DNA from: Rhexocercosporidium sp. MPI-PUGE-AT-0058
Taxonomy: Eukaryota > Ascomycota > Leotiomycetes > Helotiales
NCBI GenBank assembly: GCA_020746875.1
Contig: JAGTJL010000002.1
Location: 2,542,001 to 2,606,000 of the forward strand
Length of the DNA stretch: 64,000 bases
Reading direction: 5' to 3'
The position numbers were made by a program, and so were the translations under genes. Numbering within the stretch: position 1 is the stretch's first letter; the number at the start of each line of letters is the position of its first letter. A model generated the notes under the pieces. That model was not told where the DNA came from. It did not search any database and saw only the letters and a list, made by a program, of their open reading frames with translations. Of the stretch, positions 1-9,846 are shown piece after piece.

Positions 1-758
1 TAAAGGCGAGAAAAGCGGTGAGCGGAAACGGATCAGTTGAGAGAGAAAAAGATATCCTCATGGTTCCGCCACGAGAGCAGCGGTGAGGTACGAGCGCTTG
101 CCAGATATGTAATAGAGAGGGCAGCGGCAGCAGCAGAAGCACCACCACCATCATTAAAAAACCCCTCCCTTGGAAGCGGGTTCTCCCCTTCCCGCCGCGC
201 GAAGGATGATGGACATTGCAGTTGCAGTAGTGAAGAAACGAAAGGAGAAAAAGGAGAGATGGGACGAACTTGTGTTCTTCAGCTTCGGATTCAACGTCAC
301 CGATCTTCGAGGCGATCTGTTGTAGACCATTCTTGTAATTTGTGTATTGCTGCTGCAACTCTATGTGCAACCCAGAGTCTAGTCAGTCCTCTCTACTATC
401 TTAAAGAAAGTGAAAAAAGTAATAGTCCGTCGGGCATTTCTTTACCTTGCTGCTTTTTCTGGGTGATTTGTTGCGCCATGGTGTATCGTGCGGTACTGTA
501 TGAGTGAAGTGGTTGTGTTCTCAAGGGTTCGGGATCAGAAGTTCGACGAGGCTGCAAAATGAATGAATGGCTCGACCCGCTTTGGCTGCCTTCCTTGCCT
601 TGCCAATCCCGTCCATGATCTGATCGGATGAAATCCAGACCCCGAACTTACACTGTACTGTACTGTAAATCACCACATCAACCAAACCAAACCAAACCAC
701 CACAAAAAAAACCTACCAACCTCTACAGTCTCCCTCTCCACGCCAGACAGACACCACA
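1..758. other. Intergenic, no supported gene
   Basis: No reading frame here looks like a protein; the longest (37-507, plus) is rich in Ala, Ser and Arg and has no recognisable domain. The right end is the promoter and leader of the Cmc2 gene. It carries a run of overlapping TACTGTA units at about 652-667, a motif that recurs upstream of other genes in this window. Confidence 0.5.
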
Positions 759-1079
759 ATGCATCCTCATCTCCACACCAAAGACAACACCGGTATCTTC
801 CCTCCCACCCACCCCCCATCCAACTAGCAGCTCCCCGACCAGAAGACTAACCAGCACCCGCCACCCCCAGCCTGCGAGGAAGTAATGCTCGCCCTGGACG
901 AATGCCACGCGCGCGGCTTCCTCTGGAAATCAATCGGCATGTGCAACGGCGCGAAGACGCAGGTGAACAAGTGTCTGCGCGCCCAGCGGCTCGAGAGGAC
1001 GAGGCTCAATCGCGAGAAGGCCAAGGTGAAGAATGAGGAGATCAGGGCGAAGTGGGCGGAGATTGATGAGAATTCGTGA
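759..1079 (+). CDS. CMC2: Cmc2-like twin CX9C mitochondrial protein (cytochrome c oxidase biogenesis)
   Basis: Two exons, 759-792 and 871-1079, give an 80-residue protein. The 78-nt intron starts GTATCT, has a CTAAC branch point and ends CAG. Joining restores the family start MHPHLH followed by ACEEVM. The sequence shows two CX9C pairs (Cys13/Cys23 and Cys36/Cys46) and then a charged Arg/Lys/Glu helix. Family knowledge: Cmc2 proteins are small intermembrane-space proteins, oxidised through Mia40, that assist cytochrome c oxidase assembly. Starting at 885 would lose the first cysteine, so the upstream exon is strongly preferred. The next gene, a minus-strand TMEM14 protein, ends 395 nt away tail-to-tail. 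Confidence 0.9.
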
Positions 1080-1473
1080 GGGGGTCGGCGATGGTTTGGG
1101 AAGGGAGGTGGGATGGGGGTGTATGATTGAGCGAGCTGCATTTGGGAGGGAGTTTGATTTGAGGTTTGGGAGAGGGTATAAATGGCGTTTCTGGGGATGT
1201 TGAAGGCGGGTTGGGTGGGTGTACAATATCAGAGGTGATGGCTATAAGTCAAAATCCACGACTTGTTACTAATGCTTTGGGCTTCGAATATAAGATTATA
1301 CATGTCATTGAGGTAGACGGATTTTGGCGAGGTAGTCATGAGTATGGTGGCGAGCACAAGAGATCAAGAGACAAGAATACCAAACTAGCAATCCATTGCC
1401 CATCCAGCTACCCTGTAACACCATCGCCGTTCCCTCCATCCATCCATCCATCCTACAATTCATAACCCGCCAC
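1080..1473. other. Convergent intergenic spacer
   Basis: This holds the 3' ends of the Cmc2 gene (plus) and the TMEM14-like gene (minus). A short CATC-rich tract lies near 1437-1452. No gene is seen. Confidence 0.5.
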
Positions 1474-1956
1474 TTAAAGCTTAGCCCGATACGCACTTCC
1501 GTACGTATACAATCCGTACAAAGCTAACAAGCTCAATCCAGCCGGCAACGGCTTCTGGCTCCTGATCGCTCTCGGAATTGACGATCCAGCAAGGACGATC
1601 GATGCCAGGAGTGCAAGCTCAACGCCATAGCTCTGCCTGTTCTGAATTCGATAACCTCCCAATAGGTACTTCGTTGTTCATCAGTAAGATCTTTACTGCA
1701 TGTTTAGTTGGGAGAAGGGGTGGAGGGGAACGTACGAGTGCGCCGACAGTAACTCCTGCTGCGACAGAGGGAATTGATCCTGTCTTGAGGTATCCGAATG
1801 TTCCGCCGCCTGCGGTGAGAGCGCCGATGATGAAAGCTGGAGTTTCGATACCCTGTAGAAGGTTGGTGGTGTTAGATATAGCTCTTGAGATTCCGAGTTC
1901 CGATCTATCGAGAGGTACCTAATGTTTGTAGTGAGGACGGAAGAGGTGCTTACCAT
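1474..1956 (-). CDS. TMEM14 / UPF0136 family small membrane protein
   Basis: Three coding exons on the minus strand: 1956-1954, 1852-1736 and 1668-1474, giving 104 residues. The first coding exon is only the ATG, followed directly by GTAAGC. Exon 2 encodes GIETPAFIIGALTAGGGTFGY and exon 3 runs from YLLGGYRIQNRQ to the end. The protein has four hydrophobic segments separated by short Gly-rich turns, with a central RIQNRQSYG turn, as in TMEM14 proteins. Family knowledge: animal TMEM14C acts in mitochondrial porphyrin transport; the fungal role is not established. The frame and length match the family, which is typically about 100-115 residues. It is divergent from OST2, with about 395 nt between the starts. 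Confidence 0.85.
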
Positions 1957-2351
1957 GTTTGTAGATTTTGATTTGATTTGATTTTAAACGTGCAGAAGAG
2001 CTTGAGTGGCTGGTTTTGATGTATGATTATGCTTCGGGATGTCTAACTTCTTGAGAAAGAGGAGACGTGGAAGAGTTTACACTAAAAGTACATGCCATTG
2101 ATGACGAGGAGGTCAATAGCCTCATTACCCCACACAAGCTCGCCTCGGTGTTCTGGCTCGCTCCGTCCGACCCCTGGAGCCCTGGCCCATGGCTGATCGC
2201 TTGGCACACGCGGCTTCGACATCGTGTCCTTACAGCTCTACAGTAGAGCTTCACAAAAGTGTACTGTACCAACCACCAATTCAACACCACAACACCACTT
2301 CAAAACCTCAACACCTTTGCCAATTCCCACTCCATCCTGCTCCTCTCCACC
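1957..2351. promoter_or_regulatory. Divergent promoter, TMEM14-like gene / OST2
   Basis: This is the shared upstream region of two divergent genes. It contains a near-perfect palindrome at 2234-2250 (AGCTCTA, CAG, TAGAGCT) and just after it a GTACTGTAC at 2261-2269. Related TACTGTA runs occur at 652-667 and around 58855-59041. No factor can be assigned from the sequence. Confidence 0.4.
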
Positions 2352-3051
2352 ATGGCGCCCAAACGTTCCGCCCGCGAACCAACCCCTTCCTCAGCCAGCA
2401 CGACCCAAACATCCACCGCCTCAGCGGGCTCCGTCCCAGCCCTCACCACACCCTCCAAACCCTCCGTCAAACCCAGCAACAGCAACAATCAATCGCCACA
2501 GGAGATCGCCCTGGGAATATGGCAGAACTATCTCGACAAGACGCCGCAGCGCACGAAGCTGATTGATGTGTTCATGAGCTTCTTGGTCGTGGTTGGCGTG
2601 CTGCAGTTTGTGTATTGTGTTATTGCGGGGAACTATGTGAGTTTGTTCTATATCCTAATTGTGGATGGATGGAGAATGGGAGAGGAAGTGGCATAGAGGA
2701 GTGGGAGGGGATGAGTTGGATTGATACTGGGATGAGTACTGATGCTGTATAGCCTTTCAATGCCTTCTTGTCTGGCTTCTCGGCTACCGTTGGACAATTC
2801 GTTTTGACTGGTATGTCCCCCCGTCTCCGTTCCATATCGAGGAAATAACTAATGTTTATCATAGCTTCTTTACGGATACAGACGAATGTCGAGAACAAGG
2901 CGGAATTCAGCGAGGTGTCTCCAGAGAGGTATGGAATCCCTCCCTCCTCAGCAATTGAAGTCTTGCTAATAGATACTTACTCAGGGCATTTGCGGACTAC
3001 GTATTTGGAAGCTTGATTCTACATTTCTTCTGCGTCAACTTCATCAACTGA
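2352..3051 (+). CDS. OST2: Oligosaccharyltransferase subunit Ost2 (DAD1 family)
   Basis: Four exons: 2352-2636, 2753-2810, 2865-2928 and 2985-3051, giving 157 residues. All junctions are GT-AG and in phase. After a Ser/Thr/Pro-rich cytosolic tail of about 55 residues come the DAD motifs: a helix with WQNYLDKTPQRTKLID, a membrane span (FLVVVGVLQFVYCVIAGNY), the FNAFLSGFSATVGQFVLTAS segment, and the C-terminal SPERAFADYVFGSLILHF block. Family knowledge: Ost2/DAD1 is an integral subunit of the ER oligosaccharyltransferase that performs N-glycosylation. The N-terminal tail is longer than in yeast. It converges with the GRASP gene, whose stop lies about 200 nt downstream. Confidence 0.93.
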
Positions 3052-3253
3052 AACTGTATCATACCCAATTGTAAGGAAGGAAGGAGGGAAGCATGGGAAA
3101 GCACAAAAGACTGAAAGACGGGTGTAGGAATAGTTAAAAGTCATCTTGGAATGAATGGGAGAAAGGTGCAATATGCGTATAGCGATGAATAGATGGTATT
3201 TCAACAACAATGATGTCTGTCTATCTATCCATAAGAGCCGAAAAGTAGTGCAT

Positions 3254-4469
3254 CTAGTCAACATCACTGTTCTCAGCTTCTTCCTTCTTCTCTTCTGTCT
3301 CGGCTGCTTTTGGTGGACCTCCTGCTTTTGGTGGTGGCGGGGGTGGTGCTACCCTTGCATTGGGAGCATGATCCAACTCTCTACTCTTCTTTTCTCCTTC
3401 CATGAAGTAATCATCCTGCCGAAGTGTGTTAGTGTATACGTTTTTGGAATGCCGCTAGAGCTGTCGCGGCTTGCAAAGGCCAGCTCTTGGTAGCAGAATC
3501 GAGAATAAACAATATCGGAAAAAAATGGGCTTACCATAACCTTATTCGGACTATGCCCACGCCCATGCTTCTTATCCTTCTTCCTCCCACCCATCGGAGG
3601 ACCGCCCGTAGGCGGCGCCCCAACAATCTGAGCCGGAACCAGAAAGTCCCCAGGCGAAGAAGATGCCTCTCCCGGAACGAAATACTCTCCCGCCCCAGAC
3701 AACGGCCGCGCCTGCTCATTCGAGAACCTCGCGTTCTCAGTCTCGAACAACGTCTCTCCTGGTCCAGCAACAGGCTCGCTCAGCGGAGCAGGCAATCTAT
3801 GTAAAGCTCCATAGCCCAGCACGCAACCTAGGGCTCCCTCTCCACCCCAGTCGCGGCTGGGGTGGATGGTTACCTCGCGGGTGACGTCGTATTCGTTGTT
3901 ATACACATACAAGCGCAAAGGACGGCCAATATGGTCCTCTACCAGCTCACCCAGTCCGCTCTCGCCGTGTAAGACTCCTTCTGGTGTCCCGAGGATGTAG
4001 TCGCTGTAGGGCAGGAGTCCTGCGACGTCGGCGGGTGAGTTGGTGGGTACGTCAAGAATATGCCAGATGTTTGAGACGGTGGAGATGGATGTCCACTGCA
4101 GAGTTAGGCCGAGGGAGGGGTTCTCTGCTGGGACGGGGATGTGGATCGTTCTTGTTCTTTGGCCCTTGATTGAATTTTAGAACATGTTTTGTTAAAGACA
4201 ATATAACCAAAGAATCCTACCTTCGCGCTCCAGAGCCCAAGAGTTACAGTACTCCCAGCGCAGTTCCTGATCTCTTGCGCGAATAGAGCGGGATCAGAAT
4301 CGTCTATTAGACGGCCATTGATCCCTACGATGAAGTCGAACCAAGGCTCGATTGCGAGTTCGGGTGTTTTGTTCCTGAGGACTTGGAATCCGAAGGTGCC
4401 GTGATCGGATCTTTGCGGTGGAGCGTCGGAATCGAGCCGGGATATGAAGCGGTTTAGTGCGTTGAACAT
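3254..4469 (-). CDS. GRH1: GRASP-family PDZ protein (Grh1-like)
   Basis: Three exons on the minus strand: 4469-4221, 4164-3535 and 3415-3254, all in phase 0, giving 346 residues. Two PDZ-like GRASP repeats cover about residues 10-210. The first carries FGFQVLRNKTPELAIEPWFD, and the second carries NPSLGLTLQW, NSPADVAGLLPYSDYILG and RPLRLYVYNNEYDVTREV. A Pro-rich tail ends in a KKDKKHGRGHSP stretch and an acidic C-terminus. Family knowledge: GRASPs tether early Golgi/COPII membranes and function in unconventional secretion. Residue 2 is Phe rather than Gly, so the N-myristoylation site of animal GRASP65/55 is absent, as in yeast Grh1. A start further upstream is not supported. Confidence 0.9.
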
Positions 4470-5113
4470 GGTAAATATTTGGGCTTGAGTGTTGTGGACT
4501 TGGAATTGGACTGGAATGGAGGTTGATATGAAGTAAAGCTCTCACTGAGATCTGGTCCCTCTGAATGGGGACTAGTGTAGCCTCGTCTGGCCCAAGCTCA
4601 GAGGACGTCTTCCCGCTTCCTCTTTCAGACTTGCTCATCTCACTATATCTCGCAATCACAATCTCACATACTGATTTTTAAACATTAGGATAGTAGTCAC
4701 AACTTTGGCTGCTCTACTTCAGCTCTAGTCTAGGTAGTAAGGTTCCAGATCAATTGTTTGCTACCTCACATCTTCGTCCTCGCTTCCTCGTGCCAGTAGG
4801 GACGCTCTCCAATGTCAATATTTACTCCACCTTTCCTATCCAATGGACAGCGGCCAACATCCAACATCCAACCGCCAACCGAACTTGATTTTTACCTAGC
4901 ACACACAGACACACACTCCGACAAACTATATTTGGGTATAGATTACGTGGTCGTCTTAGTCTTATCTCCTGCCTTCCTTTGGGCGGTTCTAGCTTTCTCA
5001 CATCCTCCGTATTTCTAGTTGCAGTGCTAGCGATAGTCTGCGACGAACTACTCTCGCGATTCTCATACTTGACCTATCCTGTTTCGTGTTTTGGTTCATC
5101 ATTCATCGGCATC
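4470..5113. promoter_or_regulatory. Divergent promoter, GRASP gene / ankyrin gene
   Basis: This is the intergenic region between two divergently transcribed genes. It contains the 5' leaders and pyrimidine-rich tracts. No RNA gene or coding exon is apparent. Confidence 0.4.
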
Positions 5114-6783
5114 ATGGAGCTACTTGATATGCCAGCGGAGTTGGTGGCGAAGTTGATGGAGACTGCGGTTGTGGTTAATGGTCTTGACCAGGCAATGATG
5201 TTGCGTTTGGTCTGCAGTGAGTAGACAAAATTGCTCTCTCCAATTCTATGGATGAAGTCCCTGACGAAACTCAGAGACCTTTGACACCGAAATTCTACGC
5301 GCGATATCCACCACGAAGGCTATCGAAGAGACGGGGATTCAGCCTCGCTATTGTGGGGAGCGTCTTATATCTGGGTACCTCTTGGCACGTACTCTTGCAG
5401 ACACCCAACGGACGTACTTGTCCTCCAAGGTCATTGGTGAAACCATTGATTTTATCATAAGCAAAATGCCAGAAGTTGGGGGTCTGAAGGCTCACTGTAC
5501 CTCTTCCCTGTGTGTTGCGGCAGCGCGAGCCTTCACAGGAGCCGATGCCGGAAGAGTTTACGAATTCATAACTCCCGAGTACGATCCCTACTCGACGATA
5601 CATGAAAGACAAGCTCGTACTGTTGAGGAAAATTCTCTAGCCGCAGCAGTTTTCCTTAATATCAAGCCCCTTGTTTCTAGTCTGATCCGCGCTGGGGTCA
5701 GAGATACCGAAACATACTTCGGTCAGCCGATGGAAATTGCCGCCAGGCAATGTGATATTGAAATTGCTATCTCTATAATCGACATTGAGATTGCTGCCAA
5801 GCCATCAGCCTTGAATACTGCACTCTGGAGTGCGGTCCGTGGTGGGAATATACCACTGCTTGACAAGCTTACCGGACCGGCATACAACACGGAATTTTCT
5901 CTTGTCAATGCGTATGGGAATACATTGTGGCGGTGGACATATGACTGGCTGCTTCAAATTGCCTCCTGTTCAGGCGACTGTAAGTTTCCTCTTCCGTTAT
6001 TTCAGTACTCTTTACCTAGCACATTACTGGTGAAAAAGGAGCTGCTTATACCCATCCCCCTTCCTTTTCACCGAGCCTCAAGCTTTTCATTGAAGATCTA
6101 ACCTGTTAGTGAACGTGATAACTTATCTCAACCAACAAGCGGCATGTGGAGAAATTCTTGCCACAAGGACTCCGCTGAGCTTTCTAGCTCTCGAGCACGA
6201 CAAGAAGCCTACGTCAGAGTACATGCAGGACCTCATACTCTGGGTAGCTGCTAACCAGGGTCATGTAGACTCAGTCTGTCATGCTCTCAGCAATGGAGCG
6301 GATCCAAATGTAAGTCGAGGTGGACATTGGGGGATGCGCCGAGCTGCTTCTGCCTTGACAGCAGCTACCATGGGAGGTCACGATGCAATTGTACGACTAC
6401 TCTTTGCTAGAGGCGCTTCTATTTCCGACATTCACCTGGCTTCGCCGCCGCTCAAAGAGGCCGTAAGAAATGGCTGGCTGAATATCGCCAGGTTCTTGAT
6501 CGACCATGGTGCCATCATCAACGAAGTGCCGAAGTATAACAGAGGCGAAATACTCGTTCCTGAATTGCCATTCGAATTCTGTAAGGAGGTGCTTCCCTTG
6601 TTCATCGCTATTGATCATGGCCAGATTGAATGCGTTCGTTTGCTACTTGAAAATAAGGCTGATGTCTCTCCTTACCCCAACGCTGGCAAAGAGGCATTGC
6701 GATACGCTAAGTCCAAGGGCTACACGTCTATCGTGCAACTTCTGGTCAAGTACGGCGTTGAGGACGTCCCTCTTCTCGGATAG
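5114..6783 (+). CDS. Ankyrin-repeat protein of the expanded fungal type
   Basis: Three exons: 5114-5216, 5275-5979 and 6110-6783, giving 493 residues. Exon 1 encodes MELLDMPAELVAKLMETAV and joins in phase 1 to KTFDTEILRAI. The N-terminus resembles the F-box-like LPxEL starts common in these proteins, but I cannot call an F-box. The C-terminal third has clear ankyrin repeats: LWVAANQGHVDSVCHALSNG, ALTAATMGGHDAIVRLLFAR, KEAVRNGWLNIARFLIDHG and PLFIAIDHGQIECVRLLLEN. The middle (about 150-260) is weaker and repeat-like. Ankyrin genes of this kind are lineage-specific and variable in Pezizomycotina. It sits beside a secreted-protein gene and a HET relic, consistent with a fast-evolving tract. Confidence 0.8.
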
Positions 6784-7054
6784 CTGTCACTTAGTGATGA
6801 AAGTTCGGAATTTGCTCGAACTTTGGAAGTTATCTCATCTTAGGGACAAGCGAGTGTATTTATTCGCGGCAATCATAGTATTTTTAGCTCTCAATCATCA
6901 GATGAACTCATCGCACTACAAAGAAAGTTCCATCACTGCTTATATCAAAGGAACAACTCTTATGCAACCATCCGATTCATCCAGCACATCAATCAACCCC
7001 GGAGAACACCGTCATAGAATTGCTTGCCTCTTCCAACCAGCCAGCAAGCACAAC

Positions 7055-7629
7055 TCATTGTCTGATGGCAGAGACTGGAACGTTCATTGGGAAAGGAATC
7101 GCTCCATCGCTTTGGACCCAAAGAACCTTGGGTGGCGTACCCTCCACTGGGCTGACCCAGCTAATCTGCGTCACACGTCCATTCTGCACCAGTTCGGGCC
7201 ATTCGAAGTCAGTCCAAACATTTCTAGACGTCATTCCCTCCTCAGGAAGCATCACACTGACTTACCACTGGATGCTCTTGCAAATGCTGCGCTCGTTAGC
7301 CTAACGAATATGTCGTCCAACTGGGTTTTGTCGAAACCGGAGGCCTTTTCGTCAAAGTCGGTCCATTCGGGCTTTTTAAAACCCTCCAAAGATTTGCCGT
7401 AAGTGATAAGTTTATTGTTTCCTGCAAACGTATCCTGAAGATCGAATATTCTGTTTTCTGGAGATGACCCTCCATAGAACATGCTCTTGTCTCTCCCGAG
7501 AGGTGCGCCTCCGCCAGGACTCAGCCATGTAACGGCTTTGGAAAATGTGTCTGCTAGTATTGGTGGCGGTGAGGGGAAAGTGGGCGTCTGTTCAAAATCG
7601 GCTATTCGGAAACACGAGTGATCCAACAT
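7055..7629 (-). CDS. Uncertain spliced gene, unknown function
   Basis: An open frame from 7629 (ATG) runs to a GTAAGT donor at 7265 on the minus strand. It encodes a soluble, aromatic- and Gly-rich segment including LADTFSKAVTWLSPGGGAP and KPEWTDFDEKASGFDKTQL. Using the acceptor before 7146 joins it to VEGTPPKVLWVQSDGAIPF, ending at 7055, with a 119-nt intron. A nearer acceptor would end the protein after SSEWTCDAD. No family is recognised and there is no signal peptide or membrane span. Composition looks protein-like, but the exon choice and even the gene's existence are uncertain. It is transcribed away from the secreted-protein gene at 8038. Confidence 0.35.
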
Positions 7630-8037
7630 GAGACCTTACAGTCGCAACTAAAGAGGCTGTGAAAGCAGACCAAGTGTGACCAGATATCGAAGACGTTCCA
7701 AAATAGGTTGGGATGCAGCACTGTTGGAATAGCTAGAAAAGGTACATATACACGCCTCCCTTTGAAGTATATTCCATGCGATCCCACAAAAGCAGACTGT
7801 CACGGTTCTAAACCATCTACCTTTGTATCTCCATTTATTCCAACCATCTTTCAGCACAACAGCACTCCTCAAACCTCTCCGATTGCAATCATTGCCACCT
7901 TCGGAGTCTCCCAAGTCAACTGTTTCAACGTCAAGAATTTATCGTCAACCATAATCAGTAAGTCGGGTGTCCGATTCCCCCTACCCTCTTTACCCCGGCT
8001 AATACAACACAGGGCGCCATTTAGCGAAATTGACAAA

Positions 8038-9195
8038 ATGGCAATGGAAGTCATAAACATCTTCGCACTAGCATTGGGTGGTTTAACAATGATACCTTTC
8101 ATTGACTCCCTTGCGGCAGATCCAGATCTTCCAGCTCGTACAACTAATGTCAGAATTGCCGTTGGGATTGATTCTACAGGATTGACAGACAAAGCTGAGC
8201 TCAGAGGAAACACACCCGGACTTCGTCTCTTTGACGTGGGAGGCAACACCATCAGCAAGTCGTCGGGCAAGAAGGGACAGGTCCATGGCTTCAAGGATAT
8301 AGCTCTTGTCGCAGATAAAGATGTCGGTGGCATACAAGGCGAGTACCTCTCGGTCTCAGCCGGTGGTAACGATCCCATCTGTATAGCATATATTACGGTG
8401 ATCCGGCCGGATGGAATCAAATATTTGTGGACAGGGGATGTTGGTGCAGCTTGTGATTACAAGGGGTACCGCTGGTATGAATCACAGCTCTCAATCAACA
8501 AAAGCCACGATAAGCCAAAATGCCTCTGGATTGACGATGATGGCTTGGATGAAGACACCAAGGATCCTAATGGAATCGGTTTCAGAGGCTTCGGATTTCA
8601 TCTTACCGACTTTGCACCAACTGAAGACAGAGCAGCTGTGTATAGAGCTGATAGAGATCTCGTCTGTGAAAGCAAGCCACGATTCTGGATGTACCCAGAA
8701 ATCACAACGGACGAATGCTTGCCATACTTTAGCCCTCCCTTGGAATACAAGCCTGGGACAATGGTGGATGTGGACCGCAGTAAAGTACTAGTGGAAGGAA
8801 GTTATCAGAACTGCGAGAATCCTATTTTATGGACCGACAAGCCTGGCTATCGAGGACCTACCAAGGACTATCGAAGTCTTGACAGATCGTTGAAGGAGAA
8901 GAGAGGCAAGCCTTTTATGGACGGCCGTCTGATCACCAGTTCATACGAGGGACATAGTGCTCTCAATCTATGCAACAGTGAAAGCTCCCTTGGTCCTGAC
9001 TTTGTTGCGCTCAGCGAAGGTTTCTATTGCGACATGGACAACAAGCAAGCCTATCCACTCTGCGTTGTCGGCTCGGGTGATGACCGAGATGCATGCTTCA
9101 ATACTACCACCAATACCATTCGATCTCCACAAGGTCTTCATAACCGAGGCCAGCTTATTCCAAGAAAGGAGTACCACACAGTCGAGAATTGGTGA
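8038..9195 (+). CDS. Predicted secreted protein, unknown family
   Basis: A single exon of 385 residues. The ATG at 8038 is chosen because it is followed at once by a hydrophobic secretion signal (VINIFALALGGLTMIPFI, about residues 5-22) with a likely cut near SLAAD. The frame is open upstream to 7708, but that part looks like a leader with a GTAAGT...CAG intron. The mature part is polar, with many Asp/Gly, at least ten cysteines (for example in DPICIAYI, GAACDYKGYRWYESQ, ALNLCNSE and DDRDACFN) and one N-glycosylation sequon (NTT, residues 357-359). It resembles no enzyme family I can name. It lies in a variable tract beside a broken HET gene. Confidence 0.75.
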   Translation: MAMEVINIFALALGGLTMIPFIDSLAADPDLPARTTNVRIAVGIDSTGLTDKAELRGNTPGLRLFDVGGNTISKSSGKKGQVHGFKDIALVADKDVGGIQGEYLSVSAGGNDPICIAYITVIRPDGIKYLWTGDVGAACDYKGYRWYESQLSINKSHDKPKCLWIDDDGLDEDTKDPNGIGFRGFGFHLTDFAPTEDRAAVYRADRDLVCESKPRFWMYPEITTDECLPYFSPPLEYKPGTMVDVDRSKVLVEGSYQNCENPILWTDKPGYRGPTKDYRSLDRSLKEKRGKPFMDGRLITSSYEGHSALNLCNSESSLGPDFVALSEGFYCDMDNKQAYPLCVVGSGDDRDACFNTTTNTIRSPQGLHNRGQLIPRKEYHTVENW

Positions 9196-9846
9196 ACTAT
9201 GGTGGTTCTGGGACTGGGAGAGGAGATGATACTGCTTTCAACTAAGTTGGGCTGAGCGACTGCGAGAGAATAATTGAAGGACTGCTTTCCATACCTAACC
9301 TTTTTTCCCCCATTAAACCAAATCGATAACTTTGACTCGTCGACTTTCCCAGTGATTTGGCGTTTTTCGATGTGTGTGGTTGGGTTGAAGTTCACGGTTA
9401 CCTAAATACCCCCCGATTATTAAGGAGGAAGGCAAGGAACAGGTTTGAGACAGCTAAGCTTATGACCTATCGTCCGAGTCTTTCAAAATAGTAATAAATT
9501 CTAATCTCGATTGCAGAAATCTAAATGCTCCCATCATTCTGTCGAGTTTGGATGACCATGACTGGTAAGTAGGCGGAATTCAAGGTGTTCGAGGGGAAGA
9601 ATCTCGTAGTCATACTTGTACTCGAACATCGAAAAAAGTTCCTAATCTGAAGTTGTGTTCTGATGGATGATCTGAAGAAGGTTAACGAAAAGATTCAACT
9701 CATTTGAGCCAGCGTAAAGTCAGCGTGACCCCTGTACTCCATCGCTTAAACCCCCCTTTCTCAGCGTCAATTCGACCATCCATTCTGGAGCTTCAAGTCC
9801 CATTAGAGCATCCGCCAGCGCGCATCCACTCAAAAAATATCCTCCT
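9196..9846. other. Intergenic, decayed-looking
   Basis: No coding frame of more than about 70 codons is convincing. The right end may include upstream remains of the HET pseudogene (reading frame around 9704-9840), but no motif is recognisable there. Confidence 0.4.

Noticed and set aside
37..507. 156-codon frame at the left edge
   Set aside because: Composition is low-complexity and it has no domain or fitting splice partners. It could be part of a gene outside the window, which cannot be judged.
6506..7402. 298-codon plus-strand frame
   Set aside because: It overlaps the ankyrin exon in another frame and then runs antisense to the candidate minus-strand gene. No domain is seen.
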